A stretch of 64,000 nt of DNA. Source: Schistosoma mansoni. Taxonomy: Eukaryota > Platyhelminthes > Trematoda > Strigeidida > Schistosomatidae. Both the position numbers and the translations under genes were made by a program. The notes beneath the pieces are model-generated. The model was not told the origin of the DNA. It searched no databases and saw nothing but the letters and a program-made list of their open reading frames with translations. Position 1 is the stretch's first letter; the number at the start of each line of letters is the position of its first letter. The DNA lies in the NCBI RefSeq assembly GCF_000237925.1, contig NC_031502.1, positions 12,078,630 to 12,142,629 on the forward strand. Direction: 5' to 3'. Shown here in pieces: positions 23,201-35,200 of the stretch.

Positions 23201-26200
23201 GATATACGTTCAGTTTACTTTTTAATTGTCCGATGCGTTTTCAGATGAACAAATATTCATTACGAAATGAACTTTAAAAAAATGTTTAAACTGTGGTAAA
23301 TGTAACATTTTGTTAAATCTAAACGTTTTACATACATTTTCCGTCTTTTAAAGTGTGCATTTATGAGGATGCCAAGTATTTCAGTGTCCAATTTTATTTA
23401 TGTGTCAGCGTCCATTGTCATTTGGGCTCCTCTATGGTAATAATGTTTATTCCTCCGGTCATTTATTTGCTTTCTAGTACAGGGGCGGTTGATTTATTTC
23501 TTGTCACTGTCTATGTTTGGCCAATACGCCTGAATTCTGGTCATCTACGTGTCTGTTGTAACCCTTTCTGCTAATTAATTCCTTTTTTTCTGTCTTTTAG
23601 CCATGGTTTATTTTGTGATGTGGTCTTACAAGCTGGTTCAGTAAAGATACCTGCTCATCGAAATGTGTTGGCAGCTAGTTCCCAGTATTTTCATGCTATG
23701 TTTACTGGATCAATGACTGAAGCTCGTTCTCCCTGTGTGGAATTTCGTGGAATCGAAAGTTCGGCTCTCATTCAGCTGGTCAACTTTATTTATACAAATG
23801 GTATGTGGTTATTATTCTCAGTTAATTTGACTTGTTTGATTTTCACCATAACTATATCCCTAATGTTAAAGAGCATCAAAATATCACATGCCATTTTATC
23901 TCGATATTCCAAGAAACGATTTGAAACTTACTTTTTTTTCACTATATGGTATTTCTTAACATATATTTGGATTCCGTTGTCAATATAGATACTAGTCGTT
24001 ATATATAATTGAAGAGACTTGACATATTTTTCCTAGTATATTAGATAGTACATATTTAATATAGATTATTATGTTCTCAATGACGTAGTTCATTTTACTC
24101 CGTTTTTTTGGAGTGCATTATATTCACGTCAATAAATCTATCTCGATTGCTTCTTGTTATAGAATTCAAGATTTTATTTATGCGAATGAAGTAATGCATC
24201 GATGTACAAGGGAATTTAATTTGACAAATTGTAATGTGATTGGTTAAAGTTATTGGGGGAGGTAATCGCTTTTGTTTTATTTCTAGTGATCTCTTCATGT
24301 ATTAGATATTTCATTTAAATCATGAACCGATCAGTGTTAGACTACCATTGAAAACTTGGAAGCACTGGACATCCATTTCGTCCTAGTTTGGGATTTTCAG
24401 CAGTGTGCATCTACGATCTCGCATGTGAAACAACGGAAGATGATCGCACAGTGCCGTAAATTAATTGAAGTCAAACATTGACACCAACTCCGCCTGTAGA
24501 CCCCCCGGGGGCTACTGCCGGTCATGGGGTTAGCGACTCCATCCCGTAGAAAACTAACTCGCTAAAAAAGAAACGCTAAACAGTAAAAATAATTCAAACC
24601 ATTTAAACTCTGCCTTGGGAGTCGAAGGAAGAATTATGACGTCTCATGATGAAAGCCCAGTTCCTTTGGAAGTCATGAGGCCGATGCCTCTTCTAACAAC
24701 CAGAGCAACACTCTTTATAGGTACATAGAACGTCCGGACAATTTGGGAGACTGGGAAGACCAGTCAAATAGCAATGGGAATGAGGAGATACAACCTGGAG
24801 GTGCTTGGGATCAGTGAAACACATTGGACGCAGATTAAACAACAACGAATAGCTTCGGGAGAGCTTCTGTTCTGTTAAACATTAACACCGTTGGATGTTG
24901 GCTCAGTGATTTAGAGGTTAAGCGTTTGCGCGAGATCGGAAGGTATTGGATTTAATTTCCGCGTGGATGTATACTGCCAAGGAGTCCCATATTTGGATTA
25001 AATGGCCGTTCAGTGCTTACAGGTTTTCATTGGTAGTCTAACATTGATTGGTTCATGATTTTAATGAAATTCAACAATCTCCACAACCCCTTGTTGATAA
25101 TAGGTATTTATCGATACGTAAAATAAATGTGGAAATGTAGGTAATGTTATTTTTCCTTGTTATATCCTCACTTTTTAAATGATGAATTGCTTAGTTTGAT
25201 CATATTATTGATCAGATTTTAGTAAGTTTCATTGTACTCATATTATTCGAAATAGAATTGTTTCTATAGACTGACTATATAAATGAGGACTTACTTATAT
25301 TTATTTCTCGTCTGAAATGACTGTTATTCACCACACTATATTTGTTATATCTTTTTGATAATTATTATTTACATTATCATCTGTATACTTGAAATTTATC
25401 GATATTCTATACGTTATGTTTCTTAGAAATCAATGTGAATGAAGAGAATGTCCAAACACTTTTACCAGCTGCTAATCTATTACAGTTAACAGCTGTTCGT
25501 GATATTTGTTGTGAATTTCTTCAGTTTCAATTGCATCCTAGTAATTGTTTAGGAATTCAAAGATTTGCTGATTTACATAATTGTCAAGATTTACTTGATT
25601 TCACTAGACGCTTTACAGAACAACATTTTGGGTAAATTTAATTTTTTTTTAGAAGTTAAAGTACTTAGTTGTCTCATTGTATAATTACATTTACTTATTG
25701 TTAATGTGTCTCTTTATTTTCAATTCATCAACTGGTGTTGGATTTTTTGATGTAGTTTTCATCATGGATTAACATCAACTAAAATACTATTATAGACTAT
25801 GAAGCACTACACCACTGATTCATTCATGTTTGAAACTACTTAATATCTCACTCCCTTGCGACGTCGTTACACATGGATCATATAACTTTGAGGATTTCCC
25901 ACCTATGGGGACATTTCTCAAGTTGTAAAATAAAAGCGAATAACTTAATTCCTTTTTATACGCCGTGTTTATGCCAACTGAATGCTCATTCTGTAAATAG
26001 TACTAGTCTAGTATGACAGTTAACGACGTAATGAAATGTGAAAGAATAACGTTTCCATCAGTTTGTAACACCGCGTGCGATTAGAAATATAGGACTGGTC
26101 TACTGTAACATACCTTGTGCAATTTCAAGGAAATAAGATAATGCTATACATTGCCTGCCTGCTTGTATGGCTGGACGTTATAGAAAATGTAAAGCTATAA

Positions 26201-29200
26201 AATAGTGATCGATCGTAGTAGATAAAGCGTAGTTTATGGAAATGTGCTTTCTGACCTAGACTTTTTTTTCTAAGACTGTAAACTAATTTGTGCTGTATTA
26301 AACATTTATCATTTCGGCTTATCAGATTTCTCATTTTTGTGCAACTTAATAGAACACATTTCATTTTATTTTCCATTCAAGTGAGCTATTAAAACAAGAT
26401 GATGAATTTGTAAAACTGAGTTCAGATCAACTGATAGAATTAATCTCTAGTGACAGATTAGCTGTTTCTGAAGATCAGGTTTTTGAAGCTGTTCTTCGAT
26501 GGATTGCACACAACCCAGGTAAACGACAAACAGAAGCTCAAAATCTTTGTTCACACGTTCGATTCGCTTTACTTCCACGAGATTATTTAGTACGCCTAAG
26601 TCAATCGGATAATTTCCTGACTGTGAATCCATGGTGCAAAGACTATTTAATTGAAGCTCTTAGCTACCATTTACTACCGTGGGATCAAAAATTGCGTATG
26701 GCCTCTGAGCGTACAAAACCACGTACTCCTGTTGGATTACCGAAAGTAAGTACCTTGATTTTAGTGGATTGATGACTTTGGTGTATCAGAACGTTCCGGT
26801 TTAGATGATTTCTCTACGTATTTTCAGAATATAATATTTGAAATGGCTTTGCATATGTTTTCTTGCTAGCTTAAATAGTTTGTGTTTTTTCAAATTCAAT
26901 TTTCAGAAATATGTTTGCTTTAATATTTACTAAACTTAGTTCGATGAACTTTTAAAACCAAGGTTATTCAGATTATAGGGAGTCGTTGACATCCATGTCA
27001 ATTCACTATACCAGAACTTCATTACTTAACGTGTTACTTAAACACTGCTTATCTTATGAGCTATAGAGTTATTCCTTTTTTGATGAGGTGGTTTCCAGAA
27101 GTCTTGTATATAGATATATAGAATTTGCTTAACTGACAGCGAAACGGTAGAGATTTCATTGTGATGACAAAAGTTTCTATGAAACTATGACCTGACTTAC
27201 CTTTATTTGGAATCAGTAGTTTACCAATCACATGTTTTTGTAATTACTTTTAAGTCTCACTTTTCGGATGAAGATTAATGATACATAACTGAATCCTCAT
27301 CTGACCCCTACGACCTAACGGTTAGAGATGATTGTCTCCAACTTGTAATTCTTTTACCCCGACCATATAACTAAATCCTGGATGAGCAAATAAATCGAAT
27401 TCACTAACTTTTCATTTCTGCTTGGTTTAGTTAGAACTTTGATCAATAAGTGAAAGTCTTGTGATAAGTTCAAACAAACTAATTTAACCATGAATTTTAC
27501 GTCCATAATCATTTCACTGTATGCAGAATAAGGCAATCATATCAGCTTTGTCGTTTAGGCGTTCAAAAAAGTTATCATCTACTTATTTTGTGGCATGTAT
27601 CTTTGATCCGTCAAATACTGAACGATTCGAATGCCGGTACCAGTTTCATAATTGTTTTTTTTTATTTTCCCAATTTAAATAATCTTGTGTGATTCCCCTA
27701 TCTTTTACATTATTGGCTTCTAAATGGGTCACAAGGTTAAGTAGATTTTGAATGTTAGGTTCATATGTTTTTATTTAACCTATTGATTGTTTTACTTAAA
27801 GGTCACTGTCAACAGAACTTGCTTTAGTAACTTTACATATATCAATCTTTTACTAACACATCGATTTTCTTGATATACTTTGTATTGTTTTGTAAGGTTT
27901 ACGCCGACATCATCCTGCTTAATTACAACGTACAATAAAAATCTCTTTATCGGACTAGAGTTTCCTTCTTTGTTTCACTCTCACTTAGATTCTACTTGTT
28001 ATTGGTGGACAAGCTCCTAAAGCTATTCGTTCCGTGGAATGCTTTGAGTTTCAAGGAGGCTCTTGGACTTCGTTATCTGGTGATTTTGTGCAAAAAGATA
28101 ACTCTTCATCGTCCACCAGTCAACTCATGTGTAACCCATCAACTTCATCTCAACCTACATCAAATGGCTACGCCAATTCAACGATTCCTAATGTTAACTG
28201 TAATAGTGATAGTATTTGTAATTTGATTATATCTGATCTTCCAAGTAGACGTTGCCGTACAGGTGTGGCTGTTCTAGGTGGATTAATGTATGTAATTGGA
28301 GGGTTTAACGGCTCTTTACGTGTGCGTTCCGTTGAAGTGTACGATCTTTTACGCAACACATGGCATTCTGGACCGAATATGGAATGTAGACGCGCTACTT
28401 TGGGTGTTGCTGTTTTAAATGGTTTAATCTATGCGGTGGGCGGTTTTGATGGGACTGTCGGTAAGATCATAAGAGTTTGTTACCATGATTTGTAACACAA
28501 ATGTATTAAAAAATTTGAACTTACCCTTCGGAATGCTTGCTAATATTACAACTCTACAACCTTTTTTAGAGTTGATTCTTTTATTCGTCGTCATATAAAT
28601 GAATCTAGTGCCTTTATTACTTTATGAGAACATGATAACTGTAGTTTGATAGCTTTATGATGTATTTTGATGACTGTTCATTGTTTTTATCTAATAATTA
28701 GTAGGCCTTGTATCCTCCGTTTTACATCTGGTTGAATATGGTTCTGTTACCGAGTCAGCACACTGTGAACATAAAAAGATCCTTACATTTTCCTAGGAAC
28801 ACACCAACCTTCATTATATTATAGTATACATTTTACAGCTTTTCGCGGCTTCAATTCCAATATTTAGTTTCTTGAAATAACATCCTAGAATTTGTGGTAA
28901 AAAATCCATACAATTTATGTTTTTCTTTGAAATCCTATTTTCAACACTTTTGGTATCAAGTAAATAATTCATAAGTTGGTTATGTGTAGACATCCTATGC
29001 ATAGAAACTGTAAGAAGAAATCTGCAATCGATGTACTCAGATTTGATTTAGTGATTGGGCTGAAACATCTAAAGCGAATTTAACAATTTACTGACTGAAT
29101 TTTTTATTTCTTTTCGGATTCGTATCAAATTATTGTTGAGAATTAGTCATAAATAATTTTTTAACTTGTATCAGAAAATTCTTGACTGATTCATTGCTGC

Positions 29201-32200
29201 CGATAGTAAGCTGTGCAATTTTTACCAAACTAACTCTAGATTCTTTCTAAATTTCAATATGTATGTATATATTAATAGTGTTTTCGGTTTTTAAACTCCT
29301 TAAAATGGTACCAGGTCTTAATTCTGCCGAAGTTTTGGATATTTGGTCTGGTAGTTGGCGACCTATTCCATCTATGACATATCAGAGATCCTCAGTAGGA
29401 GTCGGTGCTTTAGATGGCAAATTGTATGCTGTTGGTGGTTATGATGGAACAGTTCGTCGTTGTCTTTCTAGTGTAGAATGTTATGATCCTGTCAGCGATT
29501 CCTGGTCCTTGGTTTCGGAAATGACATGCAGGTAAACTATTTTAACTGTGTTGTTTTACAATTTATAATAATTAGAAAGCTGCAGGTTTTATGGTAGGCT
29601 TAGGAATCGTATTCTGATTTATAACTTTTAGAGTGAAGTAGTATCCAAGATTACTACGCAATAAGATCAGCTGGGTTGTGATAAGAGAGTTCATAACAGC
29701 ATGAGAATTTACTTTAACGTTTATAGTATTATCAAATAAGGTTTGTGGCGATTGTTGAATTTTCATTTGTTTTATCAATAAATCACCAGAATGGATGAAG
29801 GACTGAACAGCCATTTCTTCTTAGTATCAAAGTCTTTAGTAGTGCACATCGTTTTCTGCGAAACTAAACAAGTAGCTCTTGAATTTCGTTTTAAGAAATG
29901 TATTTAAACCCACTATATTGGTTTCGGCATTGTGGTGGATTAATGGAGGAAATCTTATTAGGTACGTCAAATATATACTCATTTTTTTTCCACATATTTG
30001 GGTAGAAACATAAATATAAGGTTGGAGCGATGTAACTATTTAGTTTCTAATGATAGACCATTTGTTATTGCTTTATCATTATTATTAGTAGTAGTATTAG
30101 CGATTTCAGATTCTTTTTTAATCTCAATTATCATTCAATATCATTTTCATTTATTAGACGAAGTGGACCTTCTGTTTGTGAATTAAACAACCGTCTGTAT
30201 GCTGTTGGTGGTCATGATGGACCAACTGTACAAACCTCAGGCGAAGTGTTTTCTCCAGAGACAGGAACTTGGCAACGTATCGCAGATTTAAATGTCAAAC
30301 GTAGAAATGCAGGTAAGAAATAAGTACTGAACAATAGTTATTTCTGAATTTATATAGTAGGGAATAATTAAGTAGTTCTAGCTATAAGTTGAGTAGGTAC
30401 ATCATTAAATTCCTGTATTTTAAAAAGTTTGTTTAGTTGAATTGAGGATGTTGATATTTTTCTGTTTTCGCTGATTTATAAATGTGTTACATTTTTACTT
30501 AGTGTATGTAACAATATCCTATGCTGTTGACGGGGTACAAATATACTCTATTTAGCTATTGCAATATGAGTTACAATAACATACTTGAACTCAATGATTT
30601 TATAATGCTAAGAAATGGGACGGTTGTTGGGTTAAACCTAATAGCTATAATGCTACATAGTAATCAACTGCACGTTCAAATATTCAACTTTCCATCACAT
30701 TTGTTTTGTCTGAGGGCGAGTGATACTGATTTACTGTTCATTGCTTCCAGGTTCTCACTGGTGGTCTAATATTGATCGATTCATGAATTCAATCAAGTCA
30801 GAGTAGTTATAACGTGTTTTGAATCTCTCATCCACTGGCTCAAAATCTATTTTTTTAACCAGTAAACGGCTGTTTCTCAGAAATATTTTGCTGTAATGAG
30901 TTTAGTAATGTTTGTCACATAGCATGGAAAAATCAAAATTTATTTTCCACTTTATAAATGGTCTTAATAAATTAACAACAGCTTATCTATTATTACTATT
31001 TAGCTATAGAATGTGAAGTGTATTTCAAATAGCCGATGACTAAAAGAATCCTGAAGTTTACTTACGAGAAAATTAAACTTTTCTATATCATCTAATAGAC
31101 TACGGATTTTTAGAACAGGAAGTAGTGGACTTTAAAGCATACTGAAAGTCACTTAGAAATTCGTTTAACCCATGAGTAAAAGAGTAGTATTGTGGTGTGA
31201 GCTACTGATATCAACATAAGTAGTATATATGGTGAGTAAGGAATAGAATATCTGACAGCAGAAGATTGAGAAGATCAAGAAGAGAAGAACAGAAATAAAA
31301 AGCAATTTGTGTGAAAATCCAGGAACAATGAAGCCTGAGGCAATTGAAGAACATTTTGCAAATAGTGTATCATAGCATGGTTTTTGTATTTTACCAAGTA
31401 ACGTTGTAATTTGTGCTAAATACATAGTTGGTTGTCCTCANNNNNNNNNNNNNNNNNNNNNNNNNNNNNNNNNNNNNNNNNNNNNNNNNNNNNNNNNNNN
31501 NNNNNNNNNNNNNNNNNNNNNNNNNNNNNNNNNNNNNNNNNNNNNNNNNNNNNNNNNNNNNNNNNNNNNNNNNNNNNNNNNNNNNNNNNNNNNNNNNNNN
31601 NNNNNNNNNNNNNNNNNNNNNNNNNNNNNNNNNNNNNNNNGTCACGAAATTCAGGTTTGCACACAATAATAATACGGTGAATAGTGGGTTCTCAAAAGGC
31701 TAGCTTACAACATTGGTGGCTATGAAGAACTGAGAAAAAGCACAAGCAAAAGTGGCAAGCGAACGAAGTGGGGAAATATCCTAATCTGCAGAACAGAGGT
31801 CAAGTGCTGGAACTAGAGACAGTTGGAACAGTAATTTAATGTAAAATTATAAAAAACTAGCACCTAATTTATGAAATGATGAAGTAGATCTTTGTGATAT
31901 ACAGAACATTAAAATCTACCACAGCCAGACAGAAACAGATCATGTCAAGCATGTGGAAGCGGTCTTGAAGCGAATTGAAGAATTCGGACTTCGAATTAAT
32001 AAGGACAAGTCACAGATGGCTAAAAGTAGCATCACGTTGTTGGGGCATAAAGTGGGAAATGGAGAAATAAGACCACTGCCGGAGAAAATTCTGACTATAA
32101 AGAACGTTGCAGTACCGAATTCGAAAAGGAAATTGAGACAGTTCCTGGGAAGGGCGGCGTTCTACAGTCGGTTCATCAAGAATTTCAACGAAATAGCAGC

Positions 32201-35200
32201 ACCCCTTTATAAGTTGTTGAGTAACACTAAATTTTCGTGGACTGAAACCGCCCAACAAACGTTTAATCAAATCAAAAACGTGCTGGACGACCGCCAGATG
32301 ACGCTAAGACTGCCCGAACTGGAGAAACCGTTTACAGTGACAACAGACGCAAGTGACCATGGTATAGGTGCCGTTTTAAGTCAGTCTAATAGAGTGGTGG
32401 AATACGCAAGTCGCGTTCTCACGCCTGCGGAACAGAAGTATTCAACGATCGAAAAGGAGTGTTTAGCGATTGTGTGGGCAGTAGACAAGTGGAGACCATA
32501 TCTGTTAGGTAGACGATTTCACATCGAGACTGACCATAAACCTCTGCAGTGGCTACAAACAGCACGAGACCCACGTGGGAAGTTGGCGCGATGGATGATA
32601 CGTCTGCAGGAGTATGACTTCAGTATCGGGCATGTTCCAGGGAAGGAAAATGTAATGGCGGACTACCTGTCAAGACCAGACATGGAAGCCGAGCTTCCAT
32701 TGACAGCATACGCAGTGAACAGTATAGAGGGAGACCCACTAGAACTCGTCCGGCAACAGAAATCTGATCCTAAACTTCGAGAGGTAATCAGAGTGATAAG
32801 AGAGGGGGCAGATGTTGACAAACGAGCAATGGACAAGGAGGTAATAATGTTGCTTCGGTAAAAGGAAAGACTGAAAGTGAACACATATGGAGCTCTGGTC
32901 TGGCAGGATGATGACAAAAATTGGGTGGCTGTGATCCCGAAAGACTGGCGGCGTAAGATGATACACGAATGCCATCAGGTAGCGCACACAGGTATCGCAA
33001 GAACGACAGATTTACTACGGCAAAGTGCATACTGGCCAGGCATGAGAGACGATGTGGCCCAATATGTGTTGACGTGCCAGCAGTGCCAATTAATGAAAAG
33101 CGATAGATACATGCAACCGCCATTGCAGTCGGTCCCAGTAACCGCAGTCGGTGATCTATGGTCGGTAGATGTGATGGGACCATTTCCACAGACGGATAGC
33201 GGCAACCGATACTTACTAGTAATGACGGAACATGCTACACGATGGGTCGACGCTGTACCGATTGCCGACCAGCGGGCGAAAACAGTGACCGAAGTAATAA
33301 TCCGGCACATTGTAGCGGGTCATGGAGTACCGAAGATGATACTAACCGACCAGGGTCCCTGTTTTGAAAGTGACGAGTTTAAGGCCCGTTTAAAGCAGTT
33401 CGGCATCAAGAGGATACGAACTACACCGTATCACCCTCAGACGAACGGGCTTACGGAAAGAAACAACCGGACATTAAAGGAATGGTTAGCATCTAAAGGA
33501 GGGAATTGGGAGAAAGAGTTACCACTAATTTTGCTGGCGCATCGTGCCTCCATCCAAGGAACAACCAAGAAATCACCTTTCCTACTTATGTATGGTAGAC
33601 AGCCACGACTTCCAATGCATAGTAAAACGTGGCCACAGCAGCAGAAGTGGACAGCAACAAGATTAAGGAAAGAGAGGACGGAGGCAATAAAGAACGTGAA
33701 AAAGAAACAAATATCAGACATCAAGAAGGCGGAACAGCAGAGAAGAGCGTGGAAGCCTTTTAGAGTGGGGGACCTGGTAAAGTGTAGAGAACGGAGAGCT
33801 AACACTGAAGGAGGACCAGGGTCAGGAAAGCTGATCCCGAAATGGGAGGGACCGTACATTATCACGGAGAGACGCGGCCCAGTTTACACGATCCGGAGAG
33901 AAGACAAGCAGAAGCGTGTAAATGCCAGTCAACTACAGAGATGGTTTCAAGAACATCATGAGCACGAGTCACGAACAGCACCAAAGGAGACAATGGTACG
34001 CCGATCAGAAAGATTGCGAGAACAGCTTATTAAAAGGGGGGACGAGTGTGGTGTGAGCTACTGATATCAACATAAGTAGTATATATGGTGAGTAAGGAAT
34101 AGAATATCTGACAGCAGAAGATTGAGAAGATCAAGAAGAGAAGAACAGAAATAAAAAGCAATTTGTGTGAAAATCCAGGAACAATGAAGCCTGAGGCAAT
34201 TGAAGAACATTTTGCAAATAGTGTATCATAGCATGGTTTTTGTATTTTACCAAGTAACGTTGTAATTTGTGCTAAATACATAGTTGGTTGTCCTCACCTG
34301 TGTTCTCATTCGCAACAGTATGTCTATCTCCTGGAGAACTTATTTAAGAAGGAGTTTTGGAATATTTTTTTCACACAGCTGTATCTGGAGTAATCTTGTG
34401 TGATGTTTAGGATATATTTGAATATATTTGTGCAGATCACTGTTAGATTTGAGATCCTTTATAAATGACGAAGTGACTTAAAGTGACGCATAACGTTAGA
34501 CACAGCTCATCTTTTTTAAAGAGGATCTAAACCTAATTTATCTTGTCATGTCGAGTAATTACGACCACAGTGCCTCCCAAGCTTTTTTTGGCGTATGACT
34601 TCCGTTTTCAGTTTGTCTTTAGTAACTATAAACAAATAATATTCATGCTTTTGGGGGACACAGTTTATTTATTTATTTAAACACATACATATTGGTACAA
34701 AAGGGCACCAGATACATATGCGCCACACAAAATAATGAAAATACGAAGAGAAAGGATGAAAAGATAAGGGGGACTGAAATGTACAACCAGAAGACTCTTT
34801 CAGTTAAGAAAGTTAGAACCACTCTTTATGTAGAAAGTAAAAGAAGGTTACAACAGGATCGCCACTGACTTCTATTCTGAGCCATATCTGATAACGTCTC
34901 TAGCCACTGTGTTGCACCATCTCTCGGACCCCAGCCAGGGAGTCGTGAAGGACCATCAGAAGCTAGCCCTTTGCAGCTTTCTTTTATGCTACGACACCAT
35001 GTCATACACTGACCTCTCCGCTTTTTCCAACCAGTCCCAGAGTCGGCGAATAATGCACGACGTGGAAGTCTCTGGGACGACATTCGTAGAACATGTCCAA
35101 GCCACCGAAGTCGATGTTTCAAGTTGGTGACACCAATCGAATTACCCTCTCTGTGCCCGAACACACGATGCCGAACCCTTACATTACTAACATGGTGTTT

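Larger units (their letters stand above)
31191..34317 (+). mobile_element. Gypsy-type LTR retrotransposon, broken
   Basis: It lies in the last KLHL intron, in the same sense as the host gene. The left LTR starts at 31191 and runs into the assembly gap. The right LTR is 34047-34317, preceded by a polypurine tract. The 250 bp of left LTR that can be seen are identical to the right LTR, and GTAT flanks both ends (31187-31190, 34318-34321) as a 4-bp target duplication. Recognisable pol parts are the end of reverse transcriptase and RNase H (about 31950-32700) and the integrase with its zinc-binding, catalytic and C-terminal regions (about 32900-34030). The element is young, judged by LTR identity. 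It is broken and shorter than its family, with roughly two breaks. Family: Gypsy; the subfamily is not assigned. Confidence 0.9.

Noticed and set aside
31391-31703. Open frames running through the N gap
   Set aside because: They consist mainly of undetermined bases.
32010-33865. Several long minus-strand frames
   Set aside because: They are antisense shadows of the Gypsy pol region, which has clear RNase H and integrase similarity on the plus strand.
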